A stretch of 64,000 nt of DNA from Neocallimastix lanati (nom. inval.) (taxonomy: Eukaryota > Neocallimastigomycota > Neocallimastigomycetes > Neocallimastigales > Neocallimastigaceae). The position numbers were made by a program, and so were the translations under genes. This document shows, one piece after another, positions 8,058 to 19,799 of this stretch (its first letter is position 1; every line of letters starts with the position of its first letter). The notes under the pieces are model-generated. The model was not told the DNA's origin. It saw only the letters and a list, made by a program, of their open reading frames with translations, and searched no databases. Location: positions 632,001 through 696,000 of the forward strand of contig JACVTC010000029.1 in the NCBI GenBank assembly GCA_016946835.1. Reading direction: 5' to 3'.

Positions 8058-10141
8058 ATATTTTTAATTTACAAACTGAAAACAAAAATAAACAAAATAA
8101 TAAGCATTTAAAAATAAGAAGAAGAAAAAATGGAAAATGTTTCTTATGTGGAAAATACGGCCACTACAAAAAGGAATGTTATAAGTATAAAAGAAATAAG
8201 CTCTTGAATCAAAACAATGAAAATAAATCAATGAAAATTCGAAGAAAATTGAACAAAAAATATAATAAAAGTAAAATTAATAACAAGCATTTATATTCAA
8301 TAAGCAATTACAACAACTATAAAGACGACTACTTAGAAGATTTTTCTAAAGATTATAACTCTGACAATGCAATCGAAATTAATTGTTTAGAAAGAATAAA
8401 TAATAAAAATCACGAAAATAGTAATATATATAATAATAACTTCATAGTTTGGATTTTAGATTCAGGTGCATCAATCAGTACTATTAATGACATAAAATTT
8501 CTTATTAACATTAAAAAATGTAAAACAAAAATTTTACTAGCGAATGGTAAAGAAGTATTATCTGAATTTTGTGGCGATTTTGTAGGATTCATTAACAACA
8601 ACAAATTCATTTTAAAAAATGTTTATTATTCACGATATATTAAGAGAAACTTAATTTCAATCAATCAATTAATTTCTCAAAATTATAAAGTAATATTCAA
8701 TAATTATGACAACTCCCCACAAGCATTAATTTATGATAATAATGGAAATAGAATTTATAAATCTTTATCTAATGATAAAAGTACATATCAAATTTTCACT
8801 TCCAAACACCAAACAAATTTAAATTCAACAAAACATAACGAAATCAATTATACAGTATCAAATAACCAACAAGTAATAGACCTTTGGCATAGACGCCTAG
8901 GTCATTATGATATTTCTAAAATAAAAAATAAATTAAGTAATATCAATCTAAAATTAAAATGCCCAGTATGTATTAATTCCAAATTAAAAAATAAGTCATT
9001 TAAACCATCTACCAATAAGACTAAACAAATTTTAGAATTAATACATCTAGATCTTGTAGGACCTGTTAATCCTTCAATAAATAACAATAAGTATTTCCTT
9101 ACAATTTTAGATGACTACTCTAGATATGGATGGGTCATCTTCACTGAAAATAAAAATGATGTATTTAACAAATTTATCATTTGGTATAATAAAATTTATA
9201 ATTCATTAAATATAAATATCAAAGCAATTCGGTCTAATAATGGGAAAAAATTTCAAAATAGTAAATTTCAAATTTTCTGTGAAGAAAATGGAATCCATCA
9301 TCAGTTTTCAGTTCCTTATAACCCTTCTCAAAATGGAAGGGCTGAAAGATTTAATGGTATACTCATTGCTTCTTCAAAATCACTTCTTAACGACGCTAAA
9401 CTCAGTCATGATTTTTGGGAGTTTGCTGTTGATACTGCAAAATATATTCATAATCGACTTCCCCATCAAGGCATTCAAAACAAAATTCCATTTGAAGTAT
9501 TTTATAATAAGCCTGTAGATTACAATACATTTAGAGTATTCGGATGTAGAGTCTATTTCTTTGTGCCAAAGGAACTAAGATCAAAATTTGACAATAATTC
9601 ACATCCTGATATTTTTCTTGGATATTGCGATCATCCTTCCACTTACAAAATTCTTGATGTTATCAATAATAAAATCATCCAATCTCGCACTGTAGAATTT
9701 ATGGAAAATGAACCAGGAAATTCCTTTTTAAATCGTATTCATTCCAATAACAAATTCAGGGAGAACAACTGTCTAAACCGACTTAGATATCGTAATGAAA
9801 TTGATGATTATAATAATAAAATAACAGATATTATCAATGAAAGAAATGCTACAACAAATTTTAACCAGAATAGAAATATTAACCAGAATAAAAATATTAA
9901 AAATCAATCCAAAAATAAATCTTCTAAAACAAATAGAATTAGTCGTAAATATTATCCCAATTATCAAAATAATAATGAAAAAATTATCATTAATAACAGT
10001 AATCAAAATAATAATGATGAAAATAACAACAATACTATTGACAATAATACAATCAATAATAGTAACAATACTTTCAATCAGGAATTGTTAAATTCAAATG
10101 ATCACAATTTCAATAATAATTCAATCAATATTAATAATTAA
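8048..10141 (+). CDS. pol: Copia element 2: Gag zinc knuckle, protease, integrase
   Basis: The open frame formally begins inside the LTR of element 1. Real homology starts near 8060 with a Gag C-terminus and an intact knuckle CFLCGKYGHYKKEC. Protease WILDSGASI (about 8449-8475) and integrase LWHRRLGHYD, IHLDLVGP, ILDDYSRYGW and NPSQNGRAERFNG follow. The second catalytic Asp reads Asn: RSNNGKKF where element 1 has RTDNGTEF. The capsid part of Gag and the 5' LTR are missing. The frame ends at TAA (10139-10141) inside the Asn-rich linker, then stays open in the same frame into the reverse transcriptase, so a single nonsense change separates the two halves. Confidence 0.88.
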   Translation: MSKNIFNLQTENKNKQNNKHLKIRRRKNGKCFLCGKYGHYKKECYKYKRNKLLNQNNENKSMKIRRKLNKKYNKSKINNKHLYSISNYNNYKDDYLEDFSKDYNSDNAIEINCLERINNKNHENSNIYNNNFIVWILDSGASISTINDIKFLINIKKCKTKILLANGKEVLSEFCGDFVGFINNNKFILKNVYYSRYIKRNLISINQLISQNYKVIFNNYDNSPQALIYDNNGNRIYKSLSNDKSTYQIFTSKHQTNLNSTKHNEINYTVSNNQQVIDLWHRRLGHYDISKIKNKLSNINLKLKCPVCINSKLKNKSFKPSTNKTKQILELIHLDLVGPVNPSINNNKYFLTILDDYSRYGWVIFTENKNDVFNKFIIWYNKIYNSLNINIKAIRSNNGKKFQNSKFQIFCEENGIHHQFSVPYNPSQNGRAERFNGILIASSKSLLNDAKLSHDFWEFAVDTAKYIHNRLPHQGIQNKIPFEVFYNKPVDYNTFRVFGCRVYFFVPKELRSKFDNNSHPDIFLGYCDHPSTYKILDVINNKIIQSRTVEFMENEPGNSFLNRIHSNNKFRENNCLNRLRYRNEIDDYNNKITDIINERNATTNFNQNRNINQNKNIKNQSKNKSSKTNRISRKYYPNYQNNNEKIIINNSNQNNNDENNNNTIDNNTINNSNNTFNQELLNSNDHNFNNNSININN

Positions 10142-10342
10142 ATTAAAAATGCGACTGAAAATGATAACAACAAAATATCAACAGAAAACCAACAAGAAAT
10201 TAACAACATTAATAATAAATATAACACAAATAAAGAGAAAAATCAAAACTATCAACATCCTAAAAATTCAAAAAGGAATTTAAACAATTTTATAATTAAT
10301 TCAAATAAAAGAAAAAAAATAAACAACACAGATGAATCAGAC

Positions 10343-11893
10343 ATGAAAATTAATGAAAATACATTAATTGAACCATATAACTTCAAGGATATATTCAAAT
10401 TTAAAGATAGAATAGAATGGCTAAACGCAATCAAGAAAGAATTAGAAATTATGAAAAATCTTGATGTTTATAAAATTGTTAAAACAGTACCATCAGGATC
10501 CAACGTAATATCATCACGATGGGTATTTAAGTATAAAAGAGATGCAAACGGAAATGTTATTAAAAGAAAGGCAAGATTAGTTGCAAAAGGATACACTCAA
10601 CAGTACGGTATCGACTACAAAGAAACATTTGCACCAACACTAAAACAGGATACAGTTCGAATCATTACAGTTATCGCGGTTCAGAAAAATTTCAATATTG
10701 TTCAAATAGACATCAATTCAGCTTATTTAAATGCACCATTAAATGAGCATATATACATGAAAGCACCAGAGGGTCATCCATCTTACGGAAAATCTTTTTG
10801 GGAACTTCACAAAGCTCTTTACGGCTTAAAACAAGCTGGTAAAGAATGGAATGATAAACTCAATGAAGAATTGATAAAAATAGGTTTCAATAGAATAAAA
10901 AGTGAGCCATGTGTTTATATTAAATTAAACAATGGGAAGGAAATAGTTTGTATTCTCTCAGTATACGTTGATGACATCCTCATTGCAGGAACAAATCAAG
11001 AAATAAATAAAGTAAAACAATCTATTCAAAGGAAGTTCAATATAAAGGATATTGGGGATGTTGAATTTGTAATTGGAATAAAATTTACCAAAACTTTAAA
11101 TGGTTACATTTTACATCAAGGTAGATATATAAATGACATTTTAAATAAATTCGATATTAACAACTTAACACCAGTAAAAAATCTTATGCCATTAGTAAAT
11201 CCAAATCTAAGAACCAAGAAATTCAATGAAACAAAATACCGAAGTGCAATAGGAAGTTTACTATATTTAGCTATCTGTACCCGTCCTGATATTCTTTTTG
11301 CTGTTAGTAGAGCTTCAAGAAAATCAACAGATCCCAACTTAGAAGATTGGATGAATGTTTTAAAAATTTTTAGATATCTCAAATATACAAAAAATTATGG
11401 AATCAAAATAGAAAAGGGAATGAATTTAAAAATATTTGTAGATGCCGATTTTGCTGGCGATCCGAATACAAGAAAATCTACTTCTGGATTTCTCATGTTA
11501 ATGGGGGACACTCCAACAAGTTGGTATTCCAAATTGCAGCACTGTGTCTCCACCTCAACTACAGAAGCTGAATATTATAGCTTAAGTGAATGCGCAAAAC
11601 ATTCATTATGGTACAAAAATTTATTAAACGAATTAAACATAAATATCAAAGAAATAACAATTTTTGTAGACAATAAAGCAACAATATATAATAGTGAAAA
11701 TCAATCAATAAATCCGAAATCAAAACACATTGATATTAGGTATCATCATATTAGGGATTTAGTAAATAAGAAAATTATAAAATTAAAATTCATAAAATCA
11801 AAGGACAACCTTGCTGATGGTTTTACAAAATACTTAAATAACTCTTTAATGGACAAATTTAGAAATACCTTATTAATGAAAATAATTAATTAA
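10343..11893 (+). CDS. pol: Copia element 2: reverse transcriptase-RNase H
   Basis: In the same frame as the upstream half; the intervening 10142-10342 also translates without stops as an Asn/Lys-rich linker. RVT_2 motifs are RWVFKYKRDANGN, RKARLVAKGYTQQYG, DINSAYLNAPL and the catalytic YVDDILIAG. RNase H has FVDADFAGD, TSWYSKLQHCVSTST, EAEYYSLSE and DNKAT, ending SKHIDIRYHHIRD. The catalytic motifs look intact. Sequence is clearly diverged from element 1, so this is a separate lineage. Confidence 0.9.
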   Translation: MKINENTLIEPYNFKDIFKFKDRIEWLNAIKKELEIMKNLDVYKIVKTVPSGSNVISSRWVFKYKRDANGNVIKRKARLVAKGYTQQYGIDYKETFAPTLKQDTVRIITVIAVQKNFNIVQIDINSAYLNAPLNEHIYMKAPEGHPSYGKSFWELHKALYGLKQAGKEWNDKLNEELIKIGFNRIKSEPCVYIKLNNGKEIVCILSVYVDDILIAGTNQEINKVKQSIQRKFNIKDIGDVEFVIGIKFTKTLNGYILHQGRYINDILNKFDINNLTPVKNLMPLVNPNLRTKKFNETKYRSAIGSLLYLAICTRPDILFAVSRASRKSTDPNLEDWMNVLKIFRYLKYTKNYGIKIEKGMNLKIFVDADFAGDPNTRKSTSGFLMLMGDTPTSWYSKLQHCVSTSTTEAEYYSLSECAKHSLWYKNLLNELNINIKEITIFVDNKATIYNSENQSINPKSKHIDIRYHHIRDLVNKKIIKLKFIKSKDNLADGFTKYLNNSLMDKFRNTLLMKIIN

Positions 11894-11965
11894 TTATATT
11901 AAAATCTATCTTCATTTTTTTTATCTTTTAAAAAGTTTTTTTTTGAAGCTAGATTTTTGGGGGAA

Positions 11966-12147
11966 TGTCAAAATAATGATTAATTTAATTAATGTATCTT
12001 TAATATAAATAATGACCAATTACTTGTATTAATATTTAAAATAAAAAGTATAAAAATCATGGAATTATTATTTTATAAAAAAATCATATCTTATACAAAA
12101 GAGAATAAAAATAATTTATACTGTTATAAAAAAATATTTTTCTAAAA
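11966..12147 (+). repeat. Probable 3' LTR of copia element 2
   Basis: A purine tract (gggggaa, ending 11965) is followed by TGTCAAAATAATG, and a likely end TCTAAAA (12141-12147) matches the ending of the element 1 LTR. No second copy is present in the window, so the 3' edge is inferred. Confidence 0.5.
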
Positions 12148-13019
12148 ACTACTAATCCATATATATTTATTATTGTGTTTATTATAACTTATTTGAGTGT
12201 TTCTTAACATAATATTTTTGACAATAATTAACAATAGTATTATGAATAAGACAAAATTAATTATAAAAATTGTAATTAACTTTCTTATCAAATTTTTGTT
12301 TTTTTTCTTTTATATATTTTATCTAAATATAATATTCAGATTGGGTAAGTTTTATTAAAGTCATTATTAAATATTTATTTTTTATACATTCTAACAAATA
12401 AAAAATGATAACAGCCTTAAATGAATAATAATAAATAGTTTAGAGGATAAAGCCTTTAAATTAGTGGAAAAAAATGAAAAAATGTCATATGATATATAAG
12501 AAATTTCAAAAGGATTGTTCATAAAAAGCGTTGGAAGAAGAAAATTAGAGATTGAAAAAGAAATCAATGAAATAAAATACAATATTTATGAAAATTTTAA
12601 TGATTCTTTTGAAAATATACAAAATCTTGTGGATTTTCAAGAAATTTATAATAAAATCTTGTCTAAATGTAGAGGAAAAGGTGTTTTTTTAATATATACA
12701 GTATTTTTGTGTGAATCTCATGGACATAAGTCTAACTTTTCTTTTCGTATTATTTTCATAAGAATCTTTTTTTGTATTTTTAAAATTCATCCAAAAAAAA
12801 TAGAATTTGCTTCTTCTGGTATCTTATATTTGATTTTCATATTTTCCAAGTCTGTATTAATAGATTCTAATCAGAGGTTTAGTTCATTTAAGAAATTTTT
12901 ATACCAAAGAGAATAAGTGTGTTATTGTTTAAATTTATGTTTAATTTTTTATTATAATTTATTCTTTTTATTTTATTTGCGTTTATAAGATAATTTCCAT
13001 TAAATTTTTTATAATGTTA
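12148..13019. other. AT-rich intergenic with weak coding relics
   Basis: A plus-strand piece (12515-12670, residues such as GRRKLEIEKEINEIKYNIYE) looks helical. A minus-strand piece (12700-12920, reading LESINTDLENMKIKYKIPEE with frame breaks) may be another relic. Neither is recognised, and both are short and interrupted. Confidence 0.2.
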
Positions 13020-14764
13020 AGTACTTGAGCATTTTTATTGATCCGTTTTGTATTCATTATTTATATTATTTATTTCTTATTAATTTTCTATTGATTCTTC
13101 GTTGTTATTTTTTTCGTTGTATTGTTTAAAATACTTTTATTAGTGTTTGTCTTCATGTTTTGATGATCATCAGTATTCATATTTATTATTTCATTATTGA
13201 TGAATTTATTGTTGTTATTATTGATTATATTGTTATTAGTAGTTATGTTTTTGTTATCATCATTGTTATTGTCATTATTATTGTTATTTTTGTTATTATT
13301 TTAATTGTTTAGATTATTTTTGATATTATTTTTGTTGATATTATAATTTTTATTGTTGGATTTATTTTTTGTATTTCCATTTTCTTTAATATTTATTTGT
13401 GTATTTCTTACAGAGAGATTATTATTATTTTTGTTATTATTATTATTAAATTGATTGTTATATTTAGATTGAATTGAAAGATTGCTCTCCCTGAATTCGT
13501 TATAGGAATGAAATTTATTTAAAACTGAATTTCCAGGATCATTTTCCATGAATTCTACTGTTCGAGCTTTAATAATATTGTTGTTGGTGATATCTAATAT
13601 TTTATATGATGAAGAATTATTGCAATATTTTAGATTCCTGGATGATAATTATTATCAAATTTTGATCTATGTTCTTTTGGAACGAAAAAATAAACTCTAC
13701 ATCCGAATACTCTAATGATGCTATAATAAACAAGTTTGTTATAAAATATTTCATTAAGGATCTTATTTCGTACACCTTGGTGGGAGAGTCGATTATGCAT
13801 GAAATTGGAAGTATCAACAGCGTATTCCCAAAAATCATGATTGAGCTGAGCATCATTTAGTAGTGCTTTAGCCGAAGAGATAAGTGTGCCATTAAATCTT
13901 TCGGCTTGTCCATTTCGAGAGGAGTTATATGGTATTGTAAATTGATGATTAATACCATTTACTTCATAAAAATGCTGAAAATTACTATTGTGAAACTCCT
14001 TTCCATTTTCTGATCGAATTGATTTAATAGATATGTTGAATAAGTTGTAAACTTTATTATACAAATTAATGAATTTGTGAAAAATGTCACTCTTATATTC
14101 TGTAAAAATGACCCATCCATATCTAAAATTATCATCTAAAATTGTTAAAAAATATTTATTATTATTGATGGAAGTGATTATTTGATCCATAAGATCGAGG
14201 TGTATAAGATCTAATATTTATTTAGATTTGTTTGTTGAAGGTTTAAAAGCTTTATTTTTTAATTGAGTTGATGTATATTGGACATTTGGTTTTTATATTG
14301 ATATTAATTAATTTATTTTTATTTTTTGATATATTGTAGTGACCAAGGCGTCTATGCCGGAGGTCCAATGCATGTTTATTGCTTAGATGTACACTATTAA
14401 TTTCATTGCTATTGTTGGTATTAAAAATTGTTGGGTTTTTTGATAAAAAAATTTTGTATGTATTTTTATTATCTGATACTGATTTGTAAATTCTTTTACC
14501 TTCATTATCATAAATTATTGCTTGTGATAGGTTATTGGAATTATTAAAAACTACTTTATAATTTTGAGATATTAATTGATTAATAAAGATTAAATTTCTT
14601 TTAATATCTTTTGAATAATATACATTTTTAAGATGAATTTGTGGTTATTTATATATCCTATGAAGTCACCTAAATAATTTGATTGTACTTCTCTACCATT
14701 AGCTAATGATATTTTGGTTTTACATTTTTTAATATTAACAAGAAAATTAATATTACTGTATAGA
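13020..14764 (-). pseudogene. Copia relic: integrase and Asn-rich linker, minus strand
   Basis: Read right to left: protease remnant with LANG near 14700, pre-integrase RHRRLGHY (about 14345), then an open piece (13630-14190) with TILDDNFRYGWVIF, RSENGKEFHN (Asp to Glu at the second catalytic position) and NSSRNGQAERFNG. A further piece (13301-13549) has MENDPGNSVLNKFHS and an Asn-rich tail fading out near 13020. It is closest to element 2 by eye. No reverse transcriptase follows, so the element is 3'-truncated. Confidence 0.75.
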
Positions 14765-15420
14765 TTTGATTATTCCAATCACATTTTAAATTAAAAAATT
14801 TTCCTGTGTAATTCAAAAATGTAAATTATTCTTTAATTTAAAATATAATAAATAAAATAAATAAATCATATGAACTAAATTTATGAATTATATTTTTTAG
14901 CCACAAGACAAATTTTTAATGTAATATTTTTATAAAACTAAATCTGTGAAAATTATTGTTTTACTATGATTTAAATCAATTGATTAAAGTTTAAAACAAA
15001 ATAAATTAATAATTTATTTTATGAAAATTAAGTTTTAAAATTTAATTATGACTCTTTTAACATTGTTTTTAAATTGAAAATAAATAAAAATTTTAGTTAA
15101 AATATTAAAATAATAAATACATGATAAATGTAATTAATTTAAAATATTTAGTATTTAGTTTAATTAATAATTATATTTTTCCAAATTTAGCAATAGTTTA
15201 TAAATTTATTATCTAATAAAATTCATTAGAATAGTTTTATATATTAGAATATATATATAATTTAAATAAAATAATATATTATTAATGTATTTAGGAAAAG
15301 TATAAATAGAAGATACTTTTCACATTTTTTTTCGATGTAATTATTATAACTATTATTAATTATAAAATATTAAGAAAGAAGATTTTTAATAAAAAATTTA
15401 ATAAAACAAAATTTTATCCT
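14765..15420. other. AT-rich insertion splitting the minus-strand copia relic
   Basis: About 650 bp of non-coding sequence separates the protease active-site region (15471-15500) from the rest of the protease and integrase (below 14760), which are contiguous in elements 1 and 2. It has the composition and size of a solo LTR or small non-coding insertion, but I could not match it to any other repeat in the window. Confidence 0.4.
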
Positions 15421-15997
15421 AAAGTTATTGTAATCTATTTTAGTGTTTGTTTTACAATTATTAAGTATACTTATTGATGCACCTGAATCTAGTATCCAAA
15501 TTATTAAATTATTACCACTTATTATGTTGATTTGGACAATGTTGTTGATTTATTTAAGATTATTACCACTGGTTTCTAAACTGTTGATTTCAAAGGCGTT
15601 TTATAAGTTATAGTCTTTTGAAAAATCTTCTGAATAGTTGTCATTATAATTATTATTGTTACATATAGAGTAAACAAGGTTGTTATTAAAATTTTTATTA
15701 TTATATTTTGTATTTATTTTTCTTTGGATTTTCTTAAATTTTTTCTTATTGTTTTGTTTAATAAATTTATTCTTTTTATTACTTCGACACTCTTTAGAGT
15801 AATGGCTATATTTTACGCATAAAAACATCATCTTTTTCTTCTGTTTTTAGATTTTAAGAATTTATTTTTGAATTTATCTTTATTATTGATTTGAGCATTA
15901 AAGATATTATTTGGAGTTTCTTCTTGTATTTTTCTTTCTTTAATGTTTGAGAAAGCAATATCTGGAATTAATCTTTTTATTTGTAGCTACAACACCT
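15421..15997 (-). pseudogene. Copia relic: Gag C-terminus, zinc knuckle, protease start
   Basis: This is the 5' part of the relic at 13020-14764. On the minus strand it reads IPDIAFSNIKERKIQ and NNIFNAQ (compare Gag of element 1, IPNIVLSNLKEK and NVLFNAE). A damaged knuckle follows (VKYSHYSKEC, first Cys pair degraded), then a Lys/Asn-rich region and LDSGAS-like protease sequence near 15480. The Gag N-terminus is lost where the dispersed repeat at 15998 begins. Confidence 0.65.
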
Positions 15998-16288
15998 TTA
16001 CTCATATTTATACTTTTTACAGAAAAACAGTTTGCATGATTTTCAAAAATTTTAGAATCTTAAAAAATAATTTAAAACTGATTTTCTTGGTTAAATTAAA
16101 TACTAATGGAAGAAAGGATAAAATAAAATAAAAAATTCAATTTAATTATTAAGAATTTCTATGAAATTCTTAAAATGCAGAAAGAATTAACTAGAACAAT
16201 GAAAATAAAATATTTAAAAAGTAGGTTTAAGTGTGAGTCAAACTCGAGTAGTTCGATTCATGGCTATAGCTCTATCAGCTATACCAAG
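15998..16288 (-). repeat. Dispersed repeat, copy 1, with tRNA-like boxes
   Basis: Shares about 175 bp with 21158-21333 (roughly 85-90% by eye), interrupted here by about 100 extra bp (16062-16162). On the minus strand it begins GGTATAGCTGATAGAGC, like a Pol III A box, followed about 30 nt later by a B-box-like GAGTTTGACTC. Two hairpins are conserved (16235-16259, 16261-16286). Candidate tRNA-derived SINE; an LTR of the gypsy relics is the alternative. Confidence 0.45.
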
Positions 16289-16597
16289 ATTTCTTTTTAC
16301 AAATTTTAGTATTCGTTACCTGGTCCTCCTCAAGGATTCGGATGCCAGACGAATCTTAAATTTAAATTTTTTTTAAAATAGTAAAATAAACTAATCTATA
16401 TTAATAATATATCAAATAAATTTTTAATCAAGGAATTATACATGAGTAAATTTTCAAATACATGTTAATAATAAAATACATGAAATATTTAGATTTAAAA
16501 ATATAGTATATAAATAGAAACCTTACATGTTTTTTTTTTTTGTATAAAATAAAAATATTAAACTATAAGTGATAATAATAAAAAATATAAAGTATAA

Positions 16598-17215
<618 letters not shown>

Positions 17216-17499
17216 AACGATGATCTCCAGAAAAGCCAGTTTTAAAAGCAGAATTATTATTAGTAAAATTGTCTTGTTCCATCTTTATGCATGTTTATTA
17301 TTTTTTTTTTTGAATATTAGAAATTAATAATAATAAATCTATTTTTTACAAGAATAAAAATTAAGTAATTAGAATGTAATCACAACATAAAAAAACAAAT
17401 TCTATTTCTTATAACGTGTATGCGAACAAATTTATAAAAGCCTAAAATAAAAGATAAAACCTATATAATTTTAACGTCACTTAGCAAGAATGACAAGGG

Positions 17500-17850
17500 T
17501 TTTATCAGGGATTATTTGCAAGATACATTGGAATTATTCCTTCTAGTAGCCAAGTATTGGTAGTTCCCCTTATACTTTCTTGTGCTAAGAATTTTAATTA
17601 TTTCTGTTGGTGAATTTACCCTAAGATTGTGGCTTCTTTTATAGTAAAGCTCTAATTCACTAACATGAAATATAGAGTACATATTTGGAAAGGGTGAGCT
17701 AGACAGGTCTAGGCAAAAGTTATTTTGTTCTGGGTAAACTCCATTAATTTTAAAAGGACCATAAAGTCGACTTTATAGCTTATAAAATGGGAGTGAGTTT
17801 AAGTTGGCAGGCTTCTTCAACCAGACTAGGTCAAAAAGTTAGTACTATAA
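17500..17850 (-). pseudogene. Ty3/gypsy relic B: integrase C-terminal module
   Basis: Minus strand shows FDLVWLKKPANLN, YGPFKINGVYPEQNNF, FPNMYSIFHVSELELYYK and a degraded final domain. It is a different gypsy lineage from relic A and joins directly to a truncated RNase H at 17850, so an internal deletion removed most of RNase H and integrase. Confidence 0.65.
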
Positions 17851-18960
17851 GTCGTCGTCGTCATATTGGGAAAGTACACCACCAATGGTAAAGTTGCTTG
17901 CATAACACTCCACGATGAAAGGCTTGTCTTGGTCAGGATAAGCCAGAACAGGGGCAAAAAAAAAGATCTTTTAACTTAAGGAAAGCAGTCTGGCAGTCGT
18001 CGTCCCACATAAATTCAACATCTTTCTTGGTAAAGTGATGAATTGCTCTGGTTATTTTAGAAAAGTCCTTGATAAAGCGGCGGTAATAGTTGCAAAATCC
18101 GATAAAAGATTTGACTTATTTGATATTGGTAGGAGTGGGCCAAGAAGTAATGGCTTCGAGCTTGTGAGGATCAGTCCTGATGCCTTCACTGCTAACAATA
18201 TGGCCGAGAAATTCCACTTTTTGTTTGTGGAATTCACAATTCATCCTTGGAAATTTTGACTTCCAAGTGGTTATCGATGAGAAGTTGCAGGACAGTTTGT
18301 ACTTGTTTAAAATGTTCATCGAAATTTTTAGAGTAGATTATAATATTATCTAAGTAAACCTGAACGTACTTGTTAATTACGTCATGAAAGATAGTATTAA
18401 TAAATCCTTGGAAAACAGCAGGGGCGTTGGTAAGACCAAAAGGTATCACCGTGTATTCAAAGTGACCGTATTTCATGCGGAAGGCGATTTTAAATTCGTC
18501 TCCTTCACGAATCCTGGTAATATTATAAGCACTCTTTAGATCAAGTTTGCTAAAAGTTTTCGAGCCTTTCATAGCTTCGAAAACAAAGGTTTTGAATCAG
18601 CAAACCCTAGGGTTTGTTGATTCAAATTCCTATAGTCGATATATAGGCGGAGCTCCCCATTCTTCTTTCTTTGGAATAGCACTGGATGTGCCGCAGGAGA
18701 AATGGATCTTCTTATAAATCCATTTGTTAAGTTATATTTGAGGTATTTCTGAATTTCTTCGTCTTCTTCCTTGGACGTAAGATATATAGGACCATAAAAG
18801 GAAGTGCCACCTAAATTCTATGACACAATCATAAAGTCTATGCTTAGGAAAACTATTGGTATTTTTTCGTTAGATGGTCCAATCCAAGAGGAGTAATATT
18901 TCTTCACAATTTCCTCGGTAGTTAATTCTAAATCTTCTTGGGGTATTGGTCCTTTAATAC
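17850..18960 (-). pseudogene. Ty3/gypsy relic B: reverse transcriptase and start of RNase H
   Basis: Reading leftward: YYSSWIGPSNEKIP, HPVLFQRKKNGELRLYIDYRNLN, a 113-codon open piece (18234-18572) with FSKLDLKSAYN, AFRMKYGHFEYTVIPFGLTN and the catalytic box YLDN instead of YxDD, then CEFHKQKVEFLGHIVS. The RNase H onset is APVLAYPDQDKPFIVECYASN. Frameshifts and stops are frequent, and the changed catalytic Asp alone would inactivate the enzyme. Confidence 0.8.
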
Positions 18961-19289
18961 TAACAGTAATACTAAGAACATAGAGATGTCACGAACTTCT
19001 CCTGTAGGGTTGTCTTGCCTGTTGTGTTCTGGGAAGATTATCTCTGGCTGAAACATTACCTAGAATTATTCCGTAGGGTCGTCGTTTTATTTCTGGCTTA
19101 GAAATTTTTCTAATGGCCAGAATTTCTACTATATGATTTCCGGAGGGTAGTCCTGATAGTCCTGATTCGAAATAATCTACAAAAGCAGAAATTTCTCCTA
19201 TTATATTTCCGGAGGGTTGCGGGTAGGTAAAACTGAATCATTTTATGTTGGATTAAGAGTTCTTGTAAACCTTTTGTGATTATCAATTC

Positions 19290-19720
19290 TTTAATATTTG
19301 TACATTTTCTAGTATTAAACATGTATTATCTTCTGTAGAGTAGTCTAGAAGGTCTCTTCCCCAACTGACTATTGTGGTGGTTCTTTTCTCTTGGTTATCA
19401 TAAATACTATAGATTTTATTTTTCTCTAGGAAGTTTTGTCCAAAAATTATAGGTTGTTCAAAATGTTCCGATATATTAAAACAAGTAATGAATGTGAATG
19501 GTTTAGCAGTTATGACCTATGAATCTTTTACCACGAGTGAGATGTTAATACTATCATCGTACGTAGGGTTGTCCCATTTCTAATTACCTTGACTGAAGCA
19601 AACTTTTACATTAAATTTTAATTCTTAAGCAAATTTTGAAGGGATAATATATATACTAGAGTATGGATATAAACAAATTAAGACTTCTTTTCATCTTGTG
19701 TCATCCGGAGGGTTGTTGAT
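19290..19720 (-). pseudogene. Ty3/gypsy relic B: retropepsin region
   Basis: Minus-strand reading gives INISLVVK, FTFITCFN, QPIIFGQNFLEKNKIYSIYD, matching the protease of the plus-strand relic at 29000-29345 (INIPLVVK, YTILLGLNFLEKHKIYN). Several frame breaks are present. No clear DTG active site survives. Confidence 0.55.
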
Positions 19721-19799
19721 AGTTCTATTATGAACAACAAAATTTTCTAGTACTTTATTTTATTAGCTTAGGGACTTCGCTTACTAACATTGTAATTGG

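Noticed and set aside
18035-18259. Plus-strand 74-codon frame
   Set aside because: Antisense to the reverse transcriptase of gypsy relic B.
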